From NCBI GenBank assembly GCA_900129675.1, contig FSRD01000001.1, positions 5,631,501-5,695,500 of the forward strand: a stretch of DNA of 64,000 bases, read 5' to 3'. The notes below the pieces were generated by a model that was not told the origin of the DNA, did not search any database, and was given only the letters and a program-made list of their open reading frames with translations. The stretch comes from Bradyrhizobium erythrophlei (GTDB lineage Bacteria; Pseudomonadota; Alphaproteobacteria; Rhizobiales; Xanthobacteraceae). This document shows, in pieces, positions 42,527 to 50,755 of this stretch; position 1 is the stretch's first letter, and the number at the start of each line of letters is the position of its first letter. The translations under genes were made by a program, and so were the position numbers.

Positions 42527-43462
42527 TCAGCTTCGAGCGCGAGTTTTGTAGAATTCCGCTTCGGCATCCCAGGCCGCAGCCTCATTCCAACCAAAGGCCG
42601 CGCCGTCGACCCGATCGGTGTTGATCCGCACCATGGGCTCGCCGAACTCGCTCTGCTGGAGCAGCGTGATGGGGCAGGCGATACCGAGCCGGGGCGCCAT
42701 TTCCGTTGCAAACCGATTTGCGAAGGCCCCCTGGCTCTCGACATAGAAGCTCGGATTGAGCTTGATCACACCCTTCTGGGCCGGGACGTCGCCAGCGAAC
42801 GCTGCATATGAGGCCGCAAGCAGATCGATATGGATGTTGTCGCGCACGTAGAGCGGGGTGCGTATCGCCGGCACCTCACCCTTGAACCACGATTGAACCA
42901 GATAGTTGCAGAACCGCGGCTCTTCGAACGGCCCGAACGGGTTCGGGATGACGAATTTACCGAGCGGAAAGCCCATGGTCTGGCTCAGGAAGCGGTAATA
43001 CTGCCAGGTCAGTCCTTTCGAAAGTCCGTAGGGCGAAAAGGCGCGCAAGAGCGCATCGCCGGCACCCTCATCTTGCTCGAAGACCGTCCCCGTCAGCACT
43101 ACGCCGGCCAACCCATGCGCCAGCAGCGCCTTTAGGACGGTGACTGCATTGCACGTGTTGTCGGTAACCGCTTCCAGGATGTCGAAGTTGGGGTTGCGGT
43201 AGTCGCCAGTGCGGGCGGCGTGGTGACACAAGAGGTCCCAGGAGCCCAGAGAGGCGAGATCCTGGAACGTCGCCGAGCCGAACGGGCAGCCCTCGACCAC
43301 CTCCGCAACTCGTTTCAACGCCGCAACCCGCTCGCCACGTAGGCCGGAATAGTCGCCGGTCATTCCCTTCAGCGGTGCCACCACGGTATGCCCGACCGCC
43401 GCAAGGCTGCGGGCGAACCACAAGCCCGTGAAAGAGCTGCCACCTGTGAGAAGAATTCTCAA
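42527..43462 (-). CDS. NAD-dependent epimerase/dehydratase (extended SDR)
   Basis: A 311-residue protein. N-terminal cofactor motif GGSSFTGLWFARSLAAVGH, TGTVFEQDEG in place of the usual SSxxxYG, and the catalytic-type YGLSKGLTW (YxxxK). It is probably a sugar-nucleotide reductase or epimerase acting late in the pathway encoded by the three upstream genes. It overlaps the 3,5-epimerase-like gene by four bases and is last in the operon. Confidence 0.8.
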   Translation of the reverse strand: MRILLTGGSSFTGLWFARSLAAVGHTVVAPLKGMTGDYSGLRGERVAALKRVAEVVEGCPFGSATFQDLASLGSWDLLCHHAARTGDYRNPNFDILEAVTDNTCNAVTVLKALLAHGLAGVVLTGTVFEQDEGAGDALLRAFSPYGLSKGLTWQYYRFLSQTMGFPLGKFVIPNPFGPFEEPRFCNYLVQSWFKGEVPAIRTPLYVRDNIHIDLLAASYAAFAGDVPAQKGVIKLNPSFYVESQGAFANRFATEMAPRLGIACPITLLQQSEFGEPMVRINTDRVDGAAFGWNEAAAWDAEAEFYKTRARS

Positions 43463-44025
43463 ACCATTCCCCGCAGCAATTCGGTGCCATGGAATTCCGG
43501 ATCGAAGTCAGGCCAAGTCCGGTCCTTCTGAGAAACATCGACCGGTGTTGTTGGCCAGACCACTCCGAAACGAGGATCATCAAAGCGAATCCCGCGTTCC
43601 TCCTGCGGGCCGTAGAATGCATTCGTCAGGTAGAACGCCTCGGTGTCATCGGTGAGCGTGAGAAAGCCGTGGGCGAAGCCCTGCGGCGCGTACATCATCA
43701 AGCGGTTCTCGGCCGTGAGTTCGGCGCCAAACCATTGAGCGAAGGTTGGAGAATCCGGCCGCAGATCGATGATCACGTCGTAGAGTGCGCCACGGATACA
43801 GCGTACGACCTTGATCTCGGCTGCTGGCGGCAATTGATAGTGCATTCCCCGCAGCGTGCCTGCTTTGGCGGTTAGGGAATTATTGATCTGGACGATTGGC
43901 ATTGAAACGCCGGCCGCCTCGAACTCTCGCTCGCAGAAAAAACGGGCGAAGAATCCGCGATCGTCGCCGCGCTTTTCCAGCTCAATGGTGTGGGCGCCCT
44001 TAAGAGGCGTGGCATGGAATTTCAT
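43459..44025 (-). CDS. dTDP-4-dehydrorhamnose 3,5-epimerase-like (RfbC family) cupin
   Basis: A 188-residue cupin. RmlC-type features: RGFFARFFCEREFEAAG, NNSLTAKAGTLRGMHYQ with the catalytic His, QGFAHGFLTL, and ERGIRFDDP towards the end. In a cluster headed by a CDP-glucose-forming enzyme the substrate may be a CDP-4-keto-6-deoxy sugar rather than dTDP. It could act as a 3- or 3,5-epimerase. It sits between two SDR genes in the same operon. Confidence 0.85.
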   Translation of the reverse strand: MKFHATPLKGAHTIELEKRGDDRGFFARFFCEREFEAAGVSMPIVQINNSLTAKAGTLRGMHYQLPPAAEIKVVRCIRGALYDVIIDLRPDSPTFAQWFGAELTAENRLMMYAPQGFAHGFLTLTDDTEAFYLTNAFYGPQEERGIRFDDPRFGVVWPTTPVDVSQKDRTWPDFDPEFHGTELLRGMV

Positions 44026-44040
44026 GCGATTTCCTTAAGC

Positions 44041-45084
44041 TCACTGCCAGCGCAGGTCGAGCGACAGTCGACCCTGCTCGATGTGGTGCTTCAGCGTACG
44101 AAGCCGCATCAGCGGCGAGGCCCTAAACTCGCCGTCAGAAAATCCCATTCCGCGCAGACCCGACGCCAGGTTCTGAACCGATTTCTTCAGCGACACCGCC
44201 GGCACATGTTCGGGCGCCAGCGTGGCGAACAGGGAGAAGTCGACCTGGTAGGAACGTTTATCAGGAGGAGCTTCCCGGTTGATGCTGACCTTGGTCCCGG
44301 GGAGTTCGGAGGACACGACTTCCGCCAGCTCTCGCACCTGGTAGTTGGCGGCTTTGTTGCCGGCGTTGACAACAAGGAAGCGACCGCCGTGGTCGGAGGA
44401 CCGGCCTATGGCCCATTCGATAGCGCGCGCCATGTCGGCGACGTCGATCAGGGGGCGCCACGGCGTTCCGTCACTCAGCACGGTGATCTCGCCAGTGGCC
44501 AGTGCGCTGGCCACAAAATCGTTAAGGACGAGGTCAAGACGCAGCCGATCCGACATGCCGCAGGCGGTAGCAAAACGCAGGCAGGTTACCGTCATTCGTC
44601 CGGCATTGCTGGACCGCAGCGCGTTCTCCATCGCCACTTTGGAGCGCGCGTAAGCGGTAAGCGGATTAAGGGAATCGCTCTCGCGACGCGGGCTACCTTC
44701 CGCCGCACCGTAGATGCTGCAGCTGGACGCAAAGACGAAAGTGCCGACGCCGCGTTCCTGTGCCATCTGCGCCAGCGCTATGCTGGCTTTTTCGTTGATC
44801 GCTTCCGTGACGATCTCAAACTCCTTGCCCATCGGGTCGTTGGAGATTGCCGCGAGATGAACGACGGCATCAACGCCATCAAGAAGATCAGGCGGAAAGT
44901 CACGTATATCGCCAAAATGAAGCCGGTCCAGTGACGCTTCAGGAAGCCGCACCGCGCCCGTCAGATTATGGGCGAAGTATCCGCTGTCGAAACCGATCAG
45001 CTCCGCGTTGGGAAAACGCGCGCGCAGCCGGCGGATCACTGTCGGACCGACATAGCCCATGGGGCCGGTGATGAGAATGCGCAT
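44041..45084 (-). CDS. NAD-dependent epimerase/dehydratase (extended SDR)
   Basis: A 347-residue protein. Start MRILITGPMGYVGPTVIRRL with the GxxGxxG cofactor loop. ASSCSIYGAAEG and YARSKVAME give the Ser/Tyr/Lys triad. The C-terminal half (RFLVVNAGNKAANYQVREL) is of the nucleotide-sugar SDR type. It is second in the operon, after glucose-1-phosphate cytidylyltransferase. It is not a textbook CDP-glucose 4,6-dehydratase (no TGHTGFKG start), so its exact reaction is open. Confidence 0.83.
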   Translation of the reverse strand: MRILITGPMGYVGPTVIRRLRARFPNAELIGFDSGYFAHNLTGAVRLPEASLDRLHFGDIRDFPPDLLDGVDAVVHLAAISNDPMGKEFEIVTEAINEKASIALAQMAQERGVGTFVFASSCSIYGAAEGSPRRESDSLNPLTAYARSKVAMENALRSSNAGRMTVTCLRFATACGMSDRLRLDLVLNDFVASALATGEITVLSDGTPWRPLIDVADMARAIEWAIGRSSDHGGRFLVVNAGNKAANYQVRELAEVVSSELPGTKVSINREAPPDKRSYQVDFSLFATLAPEHVPAVSLKKSVQNLASGLRGMGFSDGEFRASPLMRLRTLKHHIEQGRLSLDLRWQ

Positions 45085-45101
45085 GACGGGAGTGATCCTA
45101 T

Positions 45102-45872
45102 CTACCATTTTTTCCAGGGAGCCTTGCCGCTCGACCAGAGGTCCTCAAGATACCGCTTGTCACGCAGCGTATCCATCGGATGCCAAAATCCGTCGTGCAA
45201 GAAGACGCTCAATTGGCCGTCCTTGGCGAGCATGGTCATTGGCTCTTTTTCCCAGACGGTCTGGTTGCCCTCGATATAGCTGCCAACTTTGGGAGAGAGG
45301 ACGAAAAATCCACCATTGATGAAGCCACCGTCACCGCTCGGTTTCTCCTGAAAGCTGGTCACGCGGCTACCCTTGAAATTGATGGCGCCAAACCGGCCAG
45401 GCGGCTGCGTTGCGGTGACGGTCGCAAGTCGTCCCTCGCGGCGGTGGAAAGCAATGCTTTCGGTTATGTCAATGTTTGCGACGCCGTCGCCGTAGGTCAA
45501 ACAAAAATCCGGGTCGTCTCCGACGTAGGGAAGAATCTGTTTGATACGACCGCCGATCATGGTGTTCTCACCGGTATCGATCAAGGTCACAGTCCATGGT
45601 TCGGCATGCTTATGCAGGACGTGCATCTTGTTTTCGCGCAGGTCGAAGGTGACGTTGGACTGGTGCAGGAAATAGTTCGAGAAATATTCCTTGATCACGT
45701 AGCCCTTGTAGCCGAGGCAGACAATGAAATCGTTGATCCCATGGCTCGAGTAGATCTTCATGATGTGCCAGAGAATTGGCTTGCCGCCGATTTCGATCAT
45801 CGGCTTGGGCCGCACATCGGTTTCTTCTGAAAAACGGGTTCCAAGACCCCCAGCCAACAAAACCGCTTTCAT
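45102..45872 (-). CDS. rfbF: Glucose-1-phosphate cytidylyltransferase
   Basis: A 256-residue nucleotidyltransferase. Signature MKAVLLAGGLGTRFSEETDV then RPKPMIEIGGKPILWH. LTYGDGVANIDI carries the metal-binding Asp, and WHPMDTLRDKRYLEDLW is typical of RfbF. It makes CDP-glucose from CTP and glucose-1-phosphate, the entry to 3,6-dideoxy and branched sugars of LPS/EPS. It is first in a four-gene operon. The start at the ATG giving MKAVLLAGG is preferred over an upstream in-frame one. Confidence 0.93.
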   Translation of the reverse strand: MKAVLLAGGLGTRFSEETDVRPKPMIEIGGKPILWHIMKIYSSHGINDFIVCLGYKGYVIKEYFSNYFLHQSNVTFDLRENKMHVLHKHAEPWTVTLIDTGENTMIGGRIKQILPYVGDDPDFCLTYGDGVANIDITESIAFHRREGRLATVTATQPPGRFGAINFKGSRVTSFQEKPSGDGGFINGGFFVLSPKVGSYIEGNQTVWEKEPMTMLAKDGQLSVFLHDGFWHPMDTLRDKRYLEDLWSSGKAPWKKW

Positions 45873-46270
45873 AAGAACCTGCCGTATCAAGAATGAAGCC
45901 CGGCCAATCGGACCGAGGGGTTATCGATCGAAGAATGCTTTCAGCTAGTCCGTACAACAACATGCGCTGCTAGGCGAGAGCGCGCGCCGAGTTGCCTGAC
46001 AAAATGGTTTATTCGCTGACCCGCATTAAATGGGGACTGGAATTGACTCGATTCTTGAGCCGGATGGGCGCGGATTCCTGCCGCGTCTGTGAGGCTGGGT
46101 TTGGATTTTTCTCGGCGGCCGGTCGCGGGTTTTCTGTAACCCGAAGCCTTTGGAAGTGGCCTGTATGAGATCGGAATCTGGTTCCAGAAAATCGCGACGG
46201 AAGCGATTGGCTTCGTTCTGCCAAAATAGAAAGCTGGATATTATAGGTTCTATAATACCTCCGGCGGGTC
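45873..46270. other. Intergenic region with a perfect short palindrome
   Basis: Four hundred bases without a supported gene, holding the rfbF promoter. At 46239-46257 tattata-ggttc-tataata is a perfect inverted repeat, possibly an operator or a promoter-like AT block. Confidence 0.45.
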
Positions 46271-46296
46271 AAAGAAAAACTGCCCGAAGGCAGTTT
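46271..46296 (-). terminator. Intrinsic terminator after PEP-CTERM gene 46316-47073
   Basis: Stem aactgcccgaaggcagtt followed on the minus strand by tttctttg. Confidence 0.88.
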
Positions 46297-46315
46297 CTCC
46301 GACACGAAGTCTGAT

Positions 46316-47073
46316 TCAGGCTGCGAGAGCCAGCGAAGTCTTGCGCGGGCGGCGGTAGGTCATGAAGCCGATGCCGGCGAAGCCGAAGATCATCATGGCC
46401 CAGGTGGCAGGCTCGGGAACAGAGGTAATGGTGGCGGTGAGCGCGGTGGAATCGTTGAAATAGCTGCGATCGTTGTTGACGACAAAGCTGAGAATGTCCC
46501 CCTGCTGAAGCGACAGGTTGTTCAGCGCGAACGTGACGGCCGGCCCGAAGGTCTGGCCACCGAGGTTTGCGGCGGGACCCGTTATCGTTTGGCTGAACAG
46601 CGATGTGCTGTTTTGGAAAATTTCGCCAATCACGCCGGAAGGGTTGCTGTCCAACAGCGCAAAGCTGCTTGAGAGATTATAGGTTCCAGTCGTCGGAGCC
46701 TTCCATTGCACGATGACGTCCGAGCTGATGCCCGGGTGTACCCAGAGCACTCCGGGGGGATCAAAACACTGGAGCAGCACGTCGTCGTGCTTCCGAAGTT
46801 CTCGCCGACGATGGGGACGAGAGACGTGGGGGTGCTCGACTGCCAGTACTGGACGCTCGCAGGAACCGAAATAGGCTGCACGGGACTATTGCCAGAGTTC
46901 TTAGTGAATAGCGAAGTGATATTCGGACCACTGCCTTCACCATACGACCAAGTGCCGTTCGCATTCGCCGAAATGGAAAAATCTGCGGCCGCGTCATACA
47001 CCGACGCATTCGCCGTCCCCACCGTAAACAGGGTGGCAATACTCAAAGCAGTGCCCAAAATCTTTAAATTCAT
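46316..47073 (-). pseudogene. PEPxxWA-CTERM protein gene with one frameshift
   Basis: Starts MNLKILGTALSIATLFTVG with a signal peptide ending ANA. The first frame runs VYDAAADFSISANANGTWSY to VPIVGENFGST. A second frame continues DDVLLQCFDPPGVLWVHPG, ISSDVIVQWKAPTTGTYN, and the sorting signal VPEPATWAMMIFGFAGIGF. The frame changes near 46795 in a cgtcgtcgt stretch. Otherwise the gene is complete with promoter side and terminator, so a recent mutation or a sequence error are both possible. Confidence 0.8.
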
Positions 47074-47177
47074 TTCAATCGCTCATTTTAAAGATTCGCC
47101 CTACATGCGGCACCATCCCAAATCGTGACGGCAGAGTCAAAGCTTTATTAATCGATATAACCAGAGTAATCTCTATT

Positions 47178-47329
47178 ATTAATCGCGCCTTAAAGCCACA
47201 TGCTTCGTCGGAAACCGGTCACTGAACAAGGCGGCCTACCGCGAGGGATACAAAGCAGTCGCCTTGCGCTCGCTTGTCGGCGAGGCGGCCGCTCAAGCAC
47301 TCACTCGTCGCACAGGTGTTCCTTACTAA
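47178..47329 (+). pseudogene. Possible C-terminal gene fragment
   Basis: A plus-strand frame without a start reads VGNRSLNKAAYREGYKAVAL, then RSLVGEAAAQALTRRTGVPY and a stop. The text looks protein-like, but no family is recognised and there is no upstream coding part. Treated as a relic. Confidence 0.3.
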
Positions 47330-47582
47330 TTCAAGCAGACATCGATCTGATTCGGCTTTTGATGAGATGTGGGGCACGAGCTAATATTCGCAGATTTCAT
47401 CTGCGTCTATAAGAGCAGCGGGAAATCGACCCTTGTCTCGGACGGCGAGGCAGGTTCCCTAAATCCTCAAGCGCAAGATTTAACGCTGCGTCGCAACATA
47501 TTTAATGCCGGGCATTAATCTTTTGACATCTATTAATATGTAATCATCATCCCTACGTTGGTTGAATCGGTACGGAGCGGTC
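47330..47582. other. Upstream region of the second H-NS gene
   Basis: AT-rich stretch before 47583 (tttaatgccgggcattaatc contains the inverted repeat atgcc/ggcat; tattaatatgtaatcatc). Likely the promoter of the H-NS paralogue. No gene seen. Confidence 0.4.
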
Positions 47583-47909
47583 ATGAAATGGAGCGAGCTT
47601 GAGCTTATGTCGGCCGATGATCTGTGGAAGCTTCACGTAGCGATTGGTGCGGCATTGGCGGTGAAGTTGGCGGCCGAGAAAAAAGTACTTGATGAGCGAT
47701 TGAGGCAGCTGAAAGCCAATCCGTCTTTTGAAAGGCGCGTTGCCACGTCGGAGCGTCGGCAGTACCCACCTGTCTTCCCGAAATTTCGCAATCCGGATGA
47801 CGAGTCGGAAACATGGAGTGGGAGGGGCAAGCAACCACGCTGGTTGAAGCATCAACTCGGATCGGGTCGTTCCATCGAGGATTTCAAAATTCAGGTAGCT
47901 TCCTCGTAA
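47583..47909 (+). CDS. H-NS family nucleoid protein, second paralogue
   Basis: A 108-residue protein. N-terminal coiled-coil (LMSADDLWKLHVAIGAALAV) and C-terminal DNA-binding core FRNPDDESETWSGRGKQPRW. It is shorter than the paralogue at 6021 and about 45-50% similar by eye. It is expected to bind AT-rich DNA and repress; the PEP-CTERM and polysaccharide genes around it have AT-rich upstream regions and are plausible targets (inference). Confidence 0.9.
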   Translation: MKWSELELMSADDLWKLHVAIGAALAVKLAAEKKVLDERLRQLKANPSFERRVATSERRQYPPVFPKFRNPDDESETWSGRGKQPRWLKHQLGSGRSIEDFKIQVASS

Positions 47910-48137
47910 ACGAAAGCCGCTTTTTGAATTGAAGTGCGGGTTGGATTAGCGTTTCTTCGCCGCAGTAGCCGATCGCTGTGTTCCGGCGAAACAGAAACGA
48001 TACGCCGAGATGAGTAAATGACGGCCCGATATCAAGTTTCGGCCGGCGAACAGCCGAGAGGCGCCTTCAACGTGACAGTGGTGCTGATAACGCTTCAAGG
48101 AGGGACGTCGTTTCCGACGCATAGCTGCTCGCACTAA

Positions 48138-48163
48138 CCAAAAAGACCGCCCGAAGGCGGTCT
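48138..48163 (-). terminator. Intrinsic terminator after PEP-CTERM gene 48191-48895
   Basis: Stem gaccgcccgaaggcggtc followed on the minus strand by ttttggtt. Confidence 0.9.
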
Positions 48164-48190
48164 CTCTATTATCGGCAATCGAGTTCTGGA

Positions 48191-48895
48191 TCACGCGAAG
48201 CGGAAGGTCGCCCTGTTCTTCCGGCGATAGGACATGAAACCGATCCCTGCGAAACCGAGAATAATCATGGCCCAAGTTGCAGGCTCGGGGATAGCGCTGA
48301 CCGCGCTTAGTTCTTGGTCAGTATTACCTTGGTCAAACGCGACCTTGCTCGCCCCGAATGCGTAATATTGATAGGCCGAACTAAAGCCGAAGTCGGCGAT
48401 ATATCCAACCGGACCGCCATTCGAAAGGACATTGTTCACCCGGTCGGGAGCTGTTCCGGAGAAGCTTACCAACGCGAACGGTTCGCCCGAGTTCGTCACC
48501 GATAATGCGTCAAACAGGGGGGTCCAACTGGTGCCGTTGGTGCTCCCTTCAATCGAGTACTGGTAACCGTCGTAGGGCGCGCCGAAATGATCGATATTGG
48601 AAAAGACGCGAATGTTGGAAATCGCGGTTGAGAACGTTGCCTGGATCCAGTTATTCGCGGGGTCTAAACCTGTAACCGCGCCGCCATTATATACTCGAAC
48701 GCCGCTGCTTATCGTTGCATTGGTGGGAGTATATGGAGAGCTCGTATCGCCCGAGCTGAAATTGCTCAGGGTTGCATAGTTCCCTGTTAGAAAATCTGCC
48801 AGAACAGGGTCGCTCGTGTAGGTCGTCGCCTGAGCGGCGCTAGCCGCAGTTAGGAGCGCGACCCCGCTAATAAGAAAAGCTGCTGATATTCTCAT
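48191..48895 (-). CDS. PEPxxWA-CTERM sorted exported protein
   Basis: A 234-residue protein. Signal peptide MRISAAFLISGVALLTAASA. The mature part has a discoidin/F5-8-like feel (NNWIQATFSTAISNIRVFSN; YQYSIEGSTNGTSWTPLF), which could mean carbohydrate binding. Sorting signal IPEPATWAMIILGFAGIGF and tail YRRKN. The discoidin comparison is by pattern only. Confidence 0.88.
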   Translation of the reverse strand: MRISAAFLISGVALLTAASAAQATTYTSDPVLADFLTGNYATLSNFSSGDTSSPYTPTNATISSGVRVYNGGAVTGLDPANNWIQATFSTAISNIRVFSNIDHFGAPYDGYQYSIEGSTNGTSWTPLFDALSVTNSGEPFALVSFSGTAPDRVNNVLSNGGPVGYIADFGFSSAYQYYAFGASKVAFDQGNTDQELSAVSAIPEPATWAMIILGFAGIGFMSYRRKNRATFRFA

Positions 48896-49403
48896 TTGAA
48901 CGCCTCCAACAGTTTTTAATAATATCGGTAAAAATAGACCAGAATTTAAATCATGGCAATCACATTCTCTTAACAAGGGCCCCGGATCGCTTAGAGTCCC
49001 TCGCTGCCGAAAAGAGGCTCCGGTTTAGAGCATGCGGACATGCCCCTTAAGACGGATTATGTATCTGAATTAACTCGGGAAAATCTCTTTGATGGCGAAG
49101 AGCGCGCTTGGGTTATTATGTGTGAGGCAGTTGCCTCAACCGGCGTCCCGGCTCTTGTGGGGCTCGCGGTTGGCTACCGCATGCGATCCTATGTGTGCCT
49201 GGTTGGGCGATCGTGGGACCAACGTTGACGCGCCTCACGGCTCTAGTTTTCAATATGCAAGTACCCTATCGCAGCCGCAGCCCCGTCGATTGGGTGCTTT
49301 TTCAATTCAGACGCGGTGACGTTGATAACATAACTGCGGGCTTTTCGCGGCACTAAGAACGACCAACTTCAATTTGGAACACAGCTGAACCGGCCGGAGA
49401 AAT
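48896..49403. other. Intergenic region before the polysaccharide locus
   Basis: About 500 bases. Short plus-strand frames (for example from 49040) have no family resemblance. The left part holds the PEP-CTERM gene promoter. Confidence 0.4.
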
Positions 49404-50402
49404 TCACGTATTCGTCGAGAGTTTTTCTAGGGCAGGATTTTCGACGTCCTCAATTTTGAATCCCCTGATGAATACGCTGTGGCGAAAGGAATCGCCGAGC
49501 AGGTGAGGGGGCGAATTGTCTTGCTTGCCCGTCAGCAGCACGCGCAACTTCCACAAGCACTGGCCAAGCAACATGCAGGCATCGACGGCGGCGGCGTAGA
49601 CCATGCTGTGGTTCTTTAAGAAATACCGCCGACGCGCATCGAGCATATAGGGTGGCGGCCGCTTGGGCTTGCTGTTGACGCCGGTCGACTGCCCGACCAG
49701 GTGCACGACGCGGCTTGCGGGGACATACCAGGTCGGCCAGCCCTTCTTCTTTGCATTGAAACAGTAGTCGATGTCGTCGAAGTAGGTGAAGTAGCCTTCA
49801 TCCAGCAGGCCAATATCCCTGAGTACCTCGCGGCGGATGATCATGCTGGCGCCGGAGACCCAATCGGTTTCAAGGGTATCGTTGACTACCGGAGGGGCCA
49901 CGATCCACCGGCTTAAAAGACGGCTGATCATTCCCAATTTGAGATTGCCTTCAAATTCCCCCAATGGCGATTGAAACCGGAATGCCGATCGCTGGGGCGT
50001 GCCGTCGGGGTCTTCGAGCCGGCTACCGGCGATCCCCACCTTCGGATGCTGATCCATGTAATCGACCAGCGCCTTGAAGGCGTTCGGACGCACAATTGTA
50101 TCCGCATTCAACAACAGGACATATTCCGGCGGATCGTCCGACTGCAGTGCAGGCCGAATGACAGCGTTGTTGCCGCCGGTGAAGCCGAGGTTGGTGTCCA
50201 GTCTCGTCAGCTTGCACCAGGGTGCCCAGCCATTGGCGTCAATCGCGTGCTGGATTTGCTCGCTTGAATTATCGCCTGTCCCGTTCTCGCATACGGCAAC
50301 GCGAGTGGCCGGAACGCTCGCGATTTCTGCCGCCACCGAATGCAGGCAGTCGATCGTGAGATGGGTGACGCGATAGTTAACGATGACGACGAGTAGCTTC
50401 AC
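49404..50402 (-). CDS. Glycosyltransferase family 2 (rhamnosyltransferase-like)
   Basis: A 332-residue GT-A enzyme. VVIVNYRVTHLTIDCLHSV, NLGFTGGNNAVIRPAL, the metal-binding LLLNADTIVRP (D-type motif) and WVSGASMIIRREVLRDIGLL with a following DEGYFTYFDDIDYC. This is the pattern of WbbL/rhamnosyl-type GT2 enzymes. It transfers a sugar onto lipid-linked intermediates at the cytoplasmic face. GTG start. Single gene. Confidence 0.9.
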   Translation of the reverse strand: MKLLVVIVNYRVTHLTIDCLHSVAAEIASVPATRVAVCENGTGDNSSEQIQHAIDANGWAPWCKLTRLDTNLGFTGGNNAVIRPALQSDDPPEYVLLLNADTIVRPNAFKALVDYMDQHPKVGIAGSRLEDPDGTPQRSAFRFQSPLGEFEGNLKLGMISRLLSRWIVAPPVVNDTLETDWVSGASMIIRREVLRDIGLLDEGYFTYFDDIDYCFNAKKKGWPTWYVPASRVVHLVGQSTGVNSKPKRPPPYMLDARRRYFLKNHSMVYAAAVDACMLLGQCLWKLRVLLTGKQDNSPPHLLGDSFRHSVFIRGFKIEDVENPALEKLSTNT

Positions 50403-50444
50403 GCAATTTACCTCAAATTGACCGTTTTGCGAGCGATTCTATTT

Positions 50445-50503
50445 GTCTATACTTTGGAGAGAATTAGCCGACAGGATCGTCCGTGAGATTCACATAAAGA
50501 GTG
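50445..50503 (+). promoter_or_regulatory. Recurrent ~60-bp upstream motif, copy 2
   Basis: gtctatactttggagagaat, then gccgacaggatcgtccgtga and gattcac. It lies between the GT2 gene and the methyltransferase, about 255 bases before the latter. Confidence 0.55.
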
Positions 50504-50755
50504 CTCGAGAGCTGACAACAACGAAAAATTGGTTCGGCCAAGCTGTCCTGCGGCCGACGTTGAGGAATTTTTTCCGACCTAACGGGACGAATGTGCCCGT
50601 GTCGGGGAGGCACCGCTTTTGGGTTAGCTTCGACTGCTAGCGTTGACATAAGGCCTATCAATTTACCAGTGCGACGAGTAGCATTTGTTTTGATCGTCTT
50701 GACGATCTATAATACCCGTCAGTGATGTTGGTTATTATTTGAGGAGTTAAGAAGA

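Noticed and set aside
45180..45830. 216-codon plus-strand frame opposite rfbF
   Set aside because: Antisense shadow of a well-conserved cytidylyltransferase.
27967..48895. An exosortase gene for the PEP-CTERM proteins
   Set aside because: None of the membrane proteins in the window shows the exosortase Cys/Arg/His pattern; the VanZ-like protein is a different family. The enzyme must be encoded elsewhere.
48191..48895. Reading the C-terminal hydrophobic stretch of PEP-CTERM proteins as ordinary membrane anchors
   Set aside because: The PEPxxW(A) motif, single helix and basic tail together define the sorting signal and recur in all nine genes that keep their 3' end or its remnant, apart from the truncated one.
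50443..50640. Small plus-strand frame starting MSILWRELADRIVREIH, reminiscent of the start of a GntR-type regulator
   Set aside because: The similarity covers only about 17 residues, the frame is broken in the third DNA copy, and the DNA itself is what is conserved; kept as a regulatory motif.
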